A DNA stretch of 64,000 bases from Siphonodentalium dalli (Eukaryota; Mollusca; Scaphopoda; Gadilida; Siphonodentaliidae). A program made the position numbers and the translations under genes. The stretch is taken from assembly GCA_032622095.1 (NCBI GenBank), contig CP136067.1, positions 178,532,556-178,596,555 on the forward strand, given 5' to 3'. Positions 46,244 to 58,019 of this stretch are shown piece by piece. The notes beneath the pieces are model-generated. The model was not told where the DNA came from and did not search any database. It saw only the letters and a list, made by a program, of their open reading frames with translations. Numbering within the stretch: the stretch's first letter is position 1; each line of letters starts with the position of its first letter.

Positions 46244-46669
46244 ATGAATAATTGGCAAGAAGAGATATTTAAAATCCTTACAGATGCCAGTGTGACCACT
46301 GCTGATTATATTTCTACAAATGAGAACCTCCCAGCCAGATGGCAAAAAGTTGTAAACATGGAAGAACACATTCTGGAAATAAACTCAGACATAGTGTTTG
46401 AAATTAATCGGGTGGATAACTACAGCCAATATATACATTTCTATATTGGCAGAAGGTTCTTTAAACAAAATGGTTTATACCATACACAGTGTGTGGTTAT
46501 TGTTTATAAGAGGACAGCAGGGATAATTGTAACTCTCCATACAACAGATAATAGAATACTCAGAAGATTCACCGGACATATGTGTAGACAGCTCAAGATA
46601 GGACTTCTATATAAGCTGTATAAGTTCTTCTTTTTTCAAGACATTAATTTCCTAGAAAGTATGGTCTAA
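46244..46669 (+). CDS. Unassigned ORF (141 codons), possible exon
   Basis: An ATG-initiated frame directly follows a splice-acceptor-like tract (TTTACATTCCAG). Composition looks protein-like (charged and hydrophobic alternation, few repeats). It contains LPARWQKVV, which recalls the C-terminal LPxRWQKV block of mariner transposases, but the catalytic DDE/D context is absent and the rest does not fit. Possible AATAAA at about 46898. A 19-base C run lies downstream at 46716-46734. I do not recognise the family, and it could be a chance frame. Confidence 0.35.
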   Translation: MNNWQEEIFKILTDASVTTADYISTNENLPARWQKVVNMEEHILEINSDIVFEINRVDNYSQYIHFYIGRRFFKQNGLYHTQCVVIVYKRTAGIIVTLHTTDNRILRRFTGHMCRQLKIGLLYKLYKFFFFQDINFLESMV

Positions 46670-46739
46670 TTTGGAAGTGTATTTTATTTTTGGCAATCCT
46701 ACACAGGCCACAACACCCCCCCCCCCCCCCCCCCACAAC

Positions 46740-48700
46740 ACACCATGTGTAAAGAAACCCATAGATACATTGGATTTATCTTCCTTAGTCACACACCCCA
46801 CCTATAATTAACTTATTACAGCTTAATTAAATCTAGAATATTAATTTATCAGCAATGTTTACGTTTTATACCGCTTTTGGAAACCACTACAATGTCTAAA
46901 TAAAACGCATAATATGTCTTAATATGAAAGGGAGACTACTCTATAACGCACGATGGGGGGCGTTTGTAACGTCTGCATCTGTCTAAGTATTCGTAAAAAT
47001 CAAATTTGTCAATTTGGATTTTATCACGGTATTACAAGGTAATTTGAGCGGATTAGAGATTGTCACTTTCTGCATTTATGCAACATTATGGTCTCCAAAA
47101 GAGGAAAACAATTTAGGAGCCCACAATCAATAATTTTGATGATATAAACTTTCAATAAAATTTGAAGAATTTGTACTGCAACCTAGGGTATCAAAACGCC
47201 CTAAAACGCGGAAGTAAACAGTTTAAAACTAAATTGGGTCACCCCATTCACATGGTTTTAACTTTGATAATATCCTTAACGAGGTATTTGCAACAAACGC
47301 GCAGCATCCTGGCACAATCATGTGACAATGGCATGATATTTTAGCCATAGTCTTTTCACTAAGAAACGACACAGAATATGTTTATGTCAAATTTTTTAAA
47401 AATTATAAGGTTAACATAAATAGGTCATGGATCTTCCCATTGGCAATGAGGATTATAATCAAATGTTATTAAATTTTAAGTACATACCACTTTCAGCGAC
47501 GCACATAACTATTGTCCCCAATGCAAACAATTGTTTAATTGCCCATTTATATAACGACAGTTTCAATCGAATCAATTTATTTGCGTCGAAGTTACTTCGC
47601 GTAGAATTAAGGCTATGCACCGTTAACATACACATTTATATACCGGTGCCAGTCTGTCGACTTAAACTTATTACTTAGTATAATGATAAATAACATGATC
47701 ACGATACTATGACGAAGAATCATTTATACAAGGAGACACAAAGTATCGTAATTTTACGCAAAGATACACCGATATTATAGGCACTGTTTCTTATGTATTA
47801 CCAGCGAGTAATTATATTACTGAATTTAATTCCTTTAAAAGGGCACTAATATTATTAAGTCTAGTCAACCATGAAATGGATCACGAGAGACTCATTCAGA
47901 GCAGAGAATGACTGGAAAACCATGATGACACTTGCTCTCTCGGGGCCTTGTCGTGATCCATAACATGGTTTACAACTTTTTTACTCTACCGATGATATGG
48001 GTATACCGGTACTGATACATCCAATCTCTTTAGTGGATAGCCAATATTTAAACAATGTTATTGATATGTTATTAATATGTTATTAGAATAAACTATGTTT
48101 TACGTGTATATTCTTTTTATATATATTAGGACCACTGACTACATTTACAACCCAACCATGGTTATGCTTACAAGATAATAAGCTTTGCTACCGTCAATCG
48201 AAGATCGGTTTGGCGTCAATCACCAGTATATACCTTTATTTGCAAATATGTTAATCTTTCTTCCACGCCCGTATATATAGATTGAATATGATTTGATGCG
48301 CTTCTTTACATAGACTCCCATGTACAGGATTTATGTATACCACCTGCAAAATTGGGTTGGATGTACACTTAAAGGTTCACAATAAGGACATAGTCTAATA
48401 AGTCCCAACTTTTTTACCAATCCTACTTTACATCATATAAAAGAAGGGTATCTACGGTAGCAGATAGACTAAGAAAAAATAATGAAATTTACCACCTTTA
48501 CGCACATAGTGTTGGTAAACTTAACCTTGGTTGACGCTAAACAACGATTTTATTGACCGAGATGGGTATATTCATAGAAACAAAACCACAAGTAGGGAAC
48601 AATTTCCCGCAAGATAGTTGAGGGTTTATCCAACTACAAGACTTTTCCTCCAATAATGCCGATACATTTAATTGATCAAGTCGAGTGATATGGTTACGCT
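46740..48700. other. No gene; one imperfect hairpin
   Basis: At 47868-47967 AACCATGAAATGGATCACGA pairs with TCGTGATCCATAACATGGTT across a ~55-base loop. Nothing else was recognised. Confidence 0.5.
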
Positions 48701-48708
48701 ATTTATTA

Positions 48709-49330
48709 TGCCCCCGACTTGAAGTCGGCGGATATATAGTCGACGTCTCCGTCCGTACATATGTCCGTACGTCCGTTCGTACAAACATTTTGCATTATTG
48801 TTTAGCAACAGCTGGGCAGATTTAGCTTATATTTGGTATGGTGATAGGACATCATGGGGGAACAGCTACATTCATAACGCGGGTTTCGTCCACCCATTTT
48901 CACCAAAGTTATGCCCCCCCCTTTTTTTTGACTTAGAAAATTCAATTTTGTCCGTCCGTATAGGCATTTTGCATTGTTGTTCGGCAACCGCTGGGCAGAT
49001 TTAGCTGATATTTGGTACAGTGATAGAGCAGCATGGGGTACAGCTTCATACGCGTTTCGTCCACCCATTTTCACCAGAGTTAGGGCCTTTTTACTTAGTA
49101 AATTTAATTTTCTCTTGTTTTTTGGGTTTCCAGATGATAACATGAGTTTGGTAGTACGATTGCAAATCCCGTGTTTTTGTGGATCGGTTGTGTGGGAGTG
49201 CATGTGGAATGCGGGTTTGGGTGTTGTCTGATGATTTTTGCCAGAGTTATGGCCCTTTTTCCAACTTAGAAAATTTGAATTTTCGCTTGTTTTTTGGGTT
49301 TCCGGATCGCTTGTTTTTGGGTTTCCGAAA
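48709..49330 (+). repeat. Dispersed repeat with ~179-bp tandem units
   Basis: Opens CCCCCGACTTGAAGTCGG, then a GTCCGTACGTCCGTTCGTAC simple tract. Units at 48786 and 48965 share CATTTTGCATT, GCTGGGCAGATTTAGCT, ATATTTGGTA and CACCCATTTTCACCA. A partial third unit near 49230-49300 keeps CCAGAGTTATGGCCC. The element style is common in mollusc-like genomes. No coding content. Confidence 0.7.
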
Positions 49331-49339
49331 TCTCTAGAA

Positions 49340-52080
49340 GTGATGATTGTTTTGGGTTTCCAGACCATGCTTAATCCGAATTGCTATGGTCGGGGGCAAA
49401 TGCCACGCGACAGCGTACCTCTTGTTAAAACAGCTATCCTTCCCCAATAAGTATGCCGCCTTGTATCACAGGGAATCTACAAAAAATTTACTGGATCAAA
49501 TAGCCTTTTGGCCATTTCTATTTCAATCCGGAATATTCTGGGGAAAATTTTAGAAACCTACAATGTAAAATATAAATTATATTTATATATATGCTATTAG
49601 AGACTGCCAATTTTGATTTGTGCACAATCCGATATGTTATATCTTAACTTTAGAATATATAGTTATAGTATACTGCGGGTTGACAACTTTTATCCATCCG
49701 AGCATGCGACAACCATTTCCTTTAGGACGGTACTCTGCTAGGGAGCAACCTTTATCCCATCCTTATTAAACTGTATAGGGACTTTAATAAGATATCTATT
49801 GGGGGTCTATGACCAACTTGGGGGTTATCCAGATGAATTTAACTTTTGGAACCACCTGCAGGCTAAGTTTGCCAACTATGTTTCATCCAATGTTATTATA
49901 ATCTACATGATGGCCTCTTTTTGGGAGTCACCTACATATATTTCACCAGAAGTATTTAATATATGTCCACAAAAGATCTTGGAATTTGCTCTATATAAGA
50001 CTAAATTCCTTATATATCATACAAACTTCCACTTCCACCCTACCGTAACCCACTTTATTTAAATCCTTTATATACCTATCAACCATACGACCAAAATCAA
50101 CGAGCGTCCCTATTTTTCAGATAATTAATGGCCCTTAGTGGACACTTTACTGTTATTTAATTACACCGGCATACAAATATCCTGGTAATATCTTCCTGTT
50201 GGTTTACTTTAACATAACCTAAATTGATTTGGAACCTTATCATATCGTAAACATATCACGATTGTAATGTAAGATACCTAGATATTACAAACACTTTTTA
50301 TATAACGGTCAACCAAAGGGAATATTAAGGGTCGAGACCATTCAACATCCCCTTGAGAGTATTTTCTGTCGGTATTTTAGATAGGATCACAGTTAAAACC
50401 CTGACTCCAGCTGGCTTATAGTACACCGTCTAGCAGGTAACGAGTGGGTGGCATACGCTTAGTATACCACAAGTCAGCAATCTGCAACTGATGATGATCC
50501 TATCAAAAACTTTGGCACCTTTTCCAAAACATCAACCTATTAATAAAATATAAAACCAAATTCCACCTTTGGCATAAATAAATTATCTTTAGAGGGTACT
50601 TTCTAAAACATTTTCAAAATTATTTTAAACCGCTCCAGAAATATACTCTCCATTTCTAAATTTGGTTATGAGAACAGGGAACAAATTGTCTGCAAAACAT
50701 TGGGACCCTGACCATAAAAACCTGCCTATACATTAATTTGCTTAGCAGACAACCTCCCCTTTCGCATACCCAAAAACTTATTAATGCATGTAATCCCCCT
50801 ATACCAAACCATATACCACTTAGGAGATAGTTGTGCATGTAGTACATTAAATGATGTCTACAAATAAACAATGTTTATAATGTACATATGGCTATATGTT
50901 ATGTATGTCTGTCTGTTTGTTTAACTGTCTGTCCACCACCGCGATATTTTATGTGCATTAGTAGGCCTGGTTTGAACGCTGGCACCCATCACAGTACTAC
51001 TAACAATAGGGCACTAGAACATAATATTATTAAGGGGTATAGTACAATACTTTATAATATTCACATAATTGCCTTAATTATTATAAGGGGATACTATGTT
51101 AAATGCCATATCCTATATTAATTTAAACGGACATAGTTATAAGCACAAATAAAGTGGACTTTATCATTTTAATGGATATTTAAGAAAAGGAACTTTACAA
51201 TTATATAATACTATAATTTAAAATGTATATATAAGACACATAAGAGATTGTTATAAAGATAATCCATTAAATCATTTATACCCTTTATGGCATACCCCTA
51301 TAACGGCATAACCTTTATAGCAATACTATGCTGCTAGAAACCAAAACTACATTATACACTATTATAATCTTAATACAATAATTTGATTTATTCATAATTA
51401 TATGGGGTTTGATACTCACTGTACCTAATTGATAATCAACAAAATCTCATTAAGTAGGATCTGAGGGAAGTTTTATATTAATAAAATATAAAACAAATAT
51501 GTATAAATGTAATTCAAAACAATTCGATCAAAGAGCAGGCTATAGACCCATTATTATCAGACTATACTTAGTCTATAAACTAAAACCAGATACCACATTA
51601 TAAAATATACTGGTATATTATACCTACAACATATTATTGACTTTACTTATGACCTATATAGGTTTGTTGACCAAATTTGATTATAAATTAAAGGTACATG
51701 TATATATACTAACAATTTTTTATAATTACCTACGCCAATTTTAAGTTAACTTATTATAAATACATTCAATGCTAACCATAGTGAATACTATGATTGTTAC
51801 ATAAACAATAATAACAAATAATTTAACCTAAATACAATATTCATAATTAAAGATATTTGACTGACTTCCAGGGTGCTCTATAATTTTATTTTTTACTTCT
51901 GCCTTTTTATTTTTGACTGGCTAAAACTGCTCCTACGGCAGACTATCTGTTCATCATTAGCATAATACAGCTTCCGGTGAGCAAGGCAGGGTACATTTTT
52001 TGTGGGCCCAGGACACTGCGGCATCCCCCGTTGCTCACTATGAATGTGGGCACCATAAGACATTGTGTGTATTTATGTTC
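49340..52080. other. No gene recognised (very AT-rich)
   Basis: A long AT-rich stretch upstream of the transporter exon. The missing first coding exon of that gene could lie here, but I could not identify it. No RNA or repeat array was supported. Confidence 0.4.
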
Positions 52081-52082
52081 AG

Positions 52083-52242
52083 GCAAATGGGTCGCTGTTG
52101 AGGTCAGACAAGGTTCTGAGATGCCTGTCGTACATTGGGTTTATAGTTGCCTGTCTTGAGAAGGCGATAAATGGATCTGTGTTCGCACTGAATGTCTACC
52201 TCAACGATGTGAAATCCACATTCAACTACTCGCAGACCGAAA
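52083..52242 (+). CDS. NFD4/nodulin-like MFS transporter, exon encoding TM1
   Basis: The exon is bounded by an acceptor ending TTCAG (52082) and a strong donor, GAAA followed by GTAAGT (52243). It encodes about 53 residues with a hydrophobic helix (YIGFIVACLEKA) followed by GSVFALNVYLNDVKSTFNYS and QTE. This is the TM1 region of nodulin-like/NFD4-type major facilitators. The reading frame is closed by a TAA at 52056-52058 upstream and has no ATG, so at least one 5' exon is missing. The exon ends in phase 1. Its last base joins TT at 57424 to give Ile, and the following residues continue the family sequence. The intron is 5.2 kb and full of repeats. Confidence 0.75.
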
Positions 52243-52494
52243 GTAAGTAGTACCTTATAACACAAAGCAACCCCCACCACAGTCGTAATAATTCCCATGC
52301 CTGTTTCTTACTATGTTGGTGTAGTAACCAGGACATGTATGTGTATTTAATAGATAGAGCATTGATTAGGGTTAACTACGCGTGCATAGTGCCCAGTGGG
52401 TTGGTATAGTTCACGACGACAGTGGGCACTATAAACGCATAGTCAACGACAAAACATGCTCTATTTATTATAGCTTACAGAAACTATTCGAATT

Positions 52495-52783
52495 TGTAGC
52501 ATGCATCTATATATAATTTGTAGCATGCATCTATATATAATTTGTAGCATGCATCTATATATAATTTGTAGCATGCATCTATATATAATTTGTAGCATGC
52601 ATCTATATATAATTTGTAGCATGCATCTATATATAATTTGTAGCATGCATCTATATATAATTTGTAGCATGCATCTATATATAATTTGTAGCATGCATCT
52701 ATATATAATTTGTAGCATGCATCTATATATAATTTGTAGCATGCATCTATATATAATTTGTAGCATGCATCTATATATAATTT
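52495..52783 (+). repeat. Perfect 24-bp satellite, 12 copies
   Basis: Unit ATTTGTAGCATGC plus ATCTATATATA, repeated about twelve times with no visible variation. Because 24 is a multiple of three, all frames read as periodic octapeptides (for example MHLYIICS). These are not genes. The array sits 250 bases into the transporter intron. Confidence 0.95.
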
Positions 52784-52799
52784 TATCTCACCAATACAA

Positions 52800-53640
52800 A
52801 CTCTTGGAGTGTTCAAATTTCCATCACGAAAAGTTAAAAGCAATCAGTCAAGTGTAACTCATTGTACTGATATAAATTATGATTACCCACTTACAGATAA
52901 ATAGTTTAAGAGAAACACAATATTCGCAAGAAACTCTAGTTCAGTACCCAGAAACACGTAGCAGTTAAGGATTATAAGTACTCAACTCAGGACGTATAGC
53001 AGCGTGCCTTGCAAAGAAATTAACAGTAAAATATTTCATTTTACCATACTAAGTTCATAATAATTGAAGTCCAATGTTGGAGCACATGTTTACCGCCGAG
53101 ACAGGCATCTTGAAATTGTATACAGCTTTTATAGAGAATTAAGTGCCGACAAATACCAAAAATAACCACAAAAGTTTTATTCACAAAATTTTGATAAACA
53201 TACAGATGGATAATAACAATGTCATTATACAATGTTGTGTACAGTATGAGTTTGTCTTGTACTCGTCCAGGTTGTGGTGAAAAGTCATATTCAGAATTGT
53301 TTATTCTTCCACCATTAGAAATGGTACAAAGAATGGATCAAACAATACATGATACGATACATACATAAAAGACAATGGACAACAGTGTGTGTACATCCGA
53401 TTAGGGACAAGACAGCCCATTCGTTGCTCGCCCCCAGCGCACGCCCACCGCCACTGAGTTCGGCTCTTAGAGTCGAACTCAGTAACCCTGGTTATACGAT
53501 GGTAGCGCACAGCGACATGAGCAATAGTTCGGAATCAGCTATGTTCAGATGCTAAATTATGGAAAAGACAGTGTATAACGTGCGGGTGCATCTCAACCAT
53601 TTACTCGGGAGAACTACCAGTTGTTTCATTTAAAATATTA
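52800..53640. other. Intronic sequence, no feature recognised
   Basis: No gene or repeat was supported. Open frames at 53301-53555 lack family resemblance. Confidence 0.45.
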
Positions 53641-53646
53641 ACAAAT

Positions 53647-55640
53647 TTACTTCAACACTGAAGTCTTTTTCGAGGAGAGCAAGATACGGAATTTTGCGCT
53701 ATTAGGATATTTGTGGTATGCCTTCGGGATATACTGCTCTCTTTCGTGAGACATTTCTGCGCAATGAAATATATAGTGCATTTCATCTCCCAACAAGTTC
53801 TTATTACAAAGTTTACAGGTTCTTTTGTTACGTGGCGTCCCATTCCAACGTCCTGTTTCGATCGGTAATTGGTGATTACTAGTTCTAAACCTGGCTATGT
53901 TGAAAATAAAGTTATCTGTCAAATTGAGGCAATGTTCAGGTTTAAATTCACGTTTAATTAGCTTATACGTATTTCCACGACTCGAATTATCTATTGATCC
54001 ATGCCATTCTTGGATAAACTGGTCAATTAATCTCTGTTTTAATGGTTTTGATTTCTTTGAGATGACTATTTTTCCTTGGTTCAACCACCAGTGGGACATG
54101 CCTGTGTCATTCAGGGTACATGATACTGCCTCGATCCAAGCAAAGTGTGAGGGTGATTCATCTCGGAGTCGATACGCCAGTTTGTATAATAAACATGCAC
54201 GTTCGCTGCCAACATTCCCCACCAACTTACCCCAATATTGTATAATCTGAATCTTAATATTTATTGTTACAGGGTATCTGCCAAGCTCTCCATATACCAT
54301 ATAGTTCGGTGTTGATGGTTTTAATTTGAGAAGCATTTTACAAAATTTAAGGTGGACACGTTCGATGATAGAGTTGTCTCCAATACCCCACACCTCACAT
54401 CCATACAAGAGCACTGGCAAGACAATAGTGTCAAACAATCGTAAATGGTTAATTTCCGATAATCTTTTAGACCTTCCCATTTTAAACACGTCGTACATAC
54501 CTCTGATGGCTTTCGTAGCTATTTCACGTTTTGCCTGTGCAAAAGAGCCATTTCTGGTGAGTTTTATGCCCAAGAAGGTGAATGACTTAACGATGTCCAG
54601 GTCATCTTCTTTATATGTAAAGCGGACGTTTTTAGGTTGCCTTCCTCTACTAAATACCATTACCTTGGTGTTCTGTATGTTAACACTAAGCTTCCATATA
54701 TCGCAATAGTCTTCAAAGCAACATAGTACATACTGTAAATCCTCTTTCGTTTCTGACATAATTACTGTATCATCTGCGTATAGTAAAGCAAACAGTTTCA
54801 GGTAAGTATTCAGTTTTGTTTGGAGCTCTGTGGTTAATGTTTGCATTCCTCTCAACCCTGAGCTAGCTAGGAAGTCTGTTAAGTCATTGACATACATGCT
54901 AAAGAGGAAAGGTGAGAGGTTCGCTCCCTGTTTTAGGCCAATAAATGATGGGAATGATTGTGAGGATCGACCATCATGACTAACTTTTGATTTTACATTT
55001 TTATACAAATTTTGTATAACCTCTAGTATTTTTCCATTTATGTTGTTAATGGCAAGTTTATACCACATATCATCTCTCCAAATAGTATCAAACGCTTTCC
55101 GGAAGTCGATGAAGGCACAAATTAATTTATTAACTTTCAATTTACTTATCTCAAATAGAGTGTGTAATATATATATGTTATCGATTGTCGAATGCCCTTT
55201 GCGGAAACCAGTTTGGTTGTCATGGAGAATTCCAAAAATGTCGGAGTATTCATTGAGCCTTTCATTGGGAATAGATGTAAAAAGCTCGCTAAAGCAGCTA
55301 AGGTTAGTTATACCTCTGTAATTGTTAGGATCACTAGTTGTTCCTTTATTCTTGTATATAGGTATTATTGTACATACGAGCCATGATTCCGGGACAGAAC
55401 CAGAGTCGAAAATTAGATTAAACAATCTCACATATAGGGACATGAGTTTGGTCTCAGAGAATTTCAAGTACTCATTTAGAATTTCGTCATCAGATGACGA
55501 TGCTTTGTTTAGTTTCAATTTCTTGATGCATGTAGATATTTCTTGTTCGGTGATAGGGCGGTTTATAACGTCACAGCGAGAGCCCCCTTCCTTTTGAGAC
55601 TGACTTTGAGACGGAGTGGGTGGTGCTGTCTCGTTAAAAG
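53647..55640 (-). mobile_element. 5'-truncated LINE (RT ORF intact) inserted antisense in the MFS intron
   Basis: The minus frame from about 55640 to the stop at 53647 is uninterrupted for roughly 660 codons. In order: an EQEISTCIKKLKLNKA block, PIYKNKGTTSDPNNYRGI, QTGFRKGHSTIDN, FIDFRKAFDTIW (55082-55115), GLKQGANLSPFLFSMYVNDL, LYADDTVI with the catalytic YADD (54769-54780), KSFTFLGIKL, STPNYMVYGELGRYP, and a C-terminal C-x2-C-x8-H-x4-C zinc knuckle (CKLC...HYIFHC, 53757-53815). The upstream endonuclease and any ORF1 are missing. The frame stays open to 55902 only through a 19-bp satellite and unrelated sequence. The intact RT suggests a recent insertion. It is a relative of the relic at 28532-30246. 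Confidence 0.88.
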
Positions 55641-55674
55641 TATGTGACACATGTAGATTTGTATGTTGCTTATT

Positions 55675-55750
55675 GTGTGGCGAAATGCCACGGGTGTGGT
55701 GAAATGCCACGGGCGTGGTGAAATACCACGGGTGTGGTGAAATGGCACGG
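55675..55750 (+). repeat. 19-bp minisatellite, four copies
   Basis: GAAATGCCACGGGTGTGGT repeats with single-base changes at the 5' breakpoint of the truncated LINE. Confidence 0.88.
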
Positions 55751-56088
55751 GATTTTTCACCTCGTACGCTTGCTTCTTGCAATATATTTCGGGCAAAAGC
55801 CAGAAATATAAAGCCATCGTGTAACTTACAACACGGAATTTGTCTCGAATGATGCATTGTATGTTTCGCAATCGCCCACGATCGCTGCAGGTCCGCACAC
55901 AATCCCCACCCCCATAGATGTAACTATGATAAAGATACGTATACGAATGCATGTTGAAGTTTAATTAGAAGAGCATCATATGAGTTGTATATCATGACAT
56001 CCAGCTGTATAGTGGCTAAAACCGTACATCGTGTATCTAGAGTAGAGATTCGTGGCATAACGTACATGTACATGAGTTTACGGGGGTA

Positions 56089-57325
56089 TATAAATTTACT
56101 TTACTCTAAATCCGCCCATGCATTGGACCATCTTCTTTATAATCAACAGAATATATGCAACAAATGAATTAATTTGAGCCACGGATTAGTGCAAAATACA
56201 CTCGTGTGCTCCATGAACGATGACAACAACAGGGTAATTATAACGAAACAAGTTTCGTACATAGGCTATCTGATTTTGTGACGTCACCAATTTTTTTACA
56301 TAATACGAGGAGCAATTTCGTTTAGATGTGAGCGCTTATGTCGCACAGTAGAACGGTGGCTTGTATAATTAATGTCGTAATCGGCTGTCAAGAGGCCAAC
56401 CCAAATCAGTCGACGTGCAACATTCTCCTATTTATATAAACATCATAAAATCATTTGTTTTTTATTTATAAGGGAAAGTAGGTCTATAATCAATTTCTAA
56501 CGGGTCTACTACGGCACTCTACTGGATCAAATTATCGGACCCAGGGAAGATTTAATATTTTTTAAATCACCACAACTTAAAACGATCTACGTGTATCTCA
56601 AAGCTTTATTTTCCAACTGAAGCACAGCAGTTGATCGAAACTGCACGGTTCTGTAGAGACTATACATTGCGAAAGGAAATAATATAGTATTTAATATGGA
56701 TTTGATTGTTATCATAAGTCTGCATACTTACATGCATCTGATAATCCATATATATCCTATTTTCTTGAATAGAATGAAAACACATACTTATGATCAAAGC
56801 AGAAGATACATTCAGTTCCACGCGAATTCGGTTAATGGGGAAAGTTACACGATGACGTTGTTTGTCAACTATCGTTGAAATCTAGATAGTATCTGAAGCG
56901 GAGAGCTGCCCCAGCACGCCATGTAATGTAATGGTTAGTTTCAGTTCCACTCTCAACAACATATATAACTATTTATAATTACCCCACCAAACATACGCCT
57001 TATGCATGTTAATCTTATTTGGTGGGAATCTATAAAGTGATTTTGCCAAGAATTGTTTTAAACGCTACATGCAACAGAAACCCCTATGTGAGTGTTTTAT
57101 CTTTGGTTCGTTGATTACGATTGCGTATGATCATATTAATGAATATAAAGCCAAATACTTATTTTCTTTATAATTACCATGCTGTTTGCATCGTTCATAG
57201 AGCACACGAGTGCATTTTGAGAATTATCCATGGCTCAAATTCATTCATTTGTTGCATATATTCTGTTCAGTATAAAAGTAGATGGTCCTACAAATGGCGG
57301 GGTTTAGTAAACCGTACCCATTTAG
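56089..57325. mobile_element. 1.2-kb inverted-repeat element (8341 family)
   Basis: The left arm (56089-56250) contains CTAAATCCGCCCATGCATTG, CAACAGAATATATGCAACAA and TGCTCCATGAACGATG. The right arm (57165-57320) contains the complement: CATCGTTCATAGAGCACACG, TTGTTGCATATATTCTGTTC and GGCGGGGTTTAGTAAACCGT. The ~900-base interior shows no transposase. It lies wholly inside the transporter intron, ending about 100 bases before exon 57424. Confidence 0.75.
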
Positions 57326-57423
57326 GTTGAACCTTGTGGTTGGATGCGTTTGTTTGATTCAATACAAACGCTAGTTGAGAAAATGCTCATCATATATATA
57401 TTGATGAGTAATTTTGTTTCCAG

Positions 57424-57629
57424 TTGAAGTCATCATATCAGCGTCTAACTTTGGGATCGGCTTGGCGGTATTTCCTGGAGTTTTCAATGATAAATTTGGT
57501 TCAAGAATCAGCTGCGTCGTTGGTCTCGTCATAACAACGGGATCGTTCTTGTTGCTATGGAGCGCCACTCGCCTCCTCCACTTCTATGCACATAATTCTA
57601 TTTGATCGCTTTATACTACTTTACATGAG
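57424..57629 (+). CDS. NFD4/nodulin-like MFS transporter, exon encoding TM2-TM3
   Basis: The acceptor TTTGTTTCCAG ends at 57423, and the likely donor is GAG followed by GTATGT (57630). The frame entering in phase 1 reads EVIISASNFGIGLAVFPG, VFNDKFGSRIS (the MFS motif A-like D-x-F-G-x-R loop) and a helix ending SATRLLHFYAHNSI, matching nodulin-like transporters. It then meets TGA at 57603-57605. A one-base shift at the T-run 57601-57603 yields LIALYYF, which fits the family and gives the phase required by the next exon, but that frame has a TGA at 57626-57628. So either the exon is damaged, the assembly has errors, or splicing differs from this model. Confidence 0.7.
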
Positions 57630-58019
57630 GTATGTACATGTATTATTACAGCCAAATTTGCGTGTGGGTATATATGTTGATGACATTTGTCACCCGAACA
57701 AAATTTTCGGGGATACTAGCAATGAGTTATTTCCATCCGTCCGGCTTACCATCCAACCGTCCAAATTTCTTAAATTTGGTATATGGTCTACATGAGAAGG
57801 TGCCGATCAAATTAGATATTTTGTTTTGGTTCGATCTTCTGACGGAATTATACCCCTTTTCGACTTTGAATTCGATTTATTACTTTGGTGTCCGGTGATA
57901 AGTTATAGCTATATTATTACTTTCAAACTGTTTTACTCGCATGTAAATGTAGGTGAATTACGAGTCGATGATTATTTACTGAAGCATGCCTCTGTTCAAC
58001 TTTGTTTTTTGTTTTTTAG

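Noticed and set aside
46244-46669. Mariner transposase, because of LPARWQKVV
   Set aside because: Only this short block fits. The DDE/D catalytic region and the rest of the family pattern are missing.
52461-52857. Repetitive peptide genes (MHLYIICS or LYIDACYK octapeptides)
   Set aside because: These are translations of a perfect 24-bp satellite in all frames.
55640-55902. N-terminal extension of the LINE protein
   Set aside because: The frame passes through a 19-bp minisatellite and unrelated sequence before RT homology begins.
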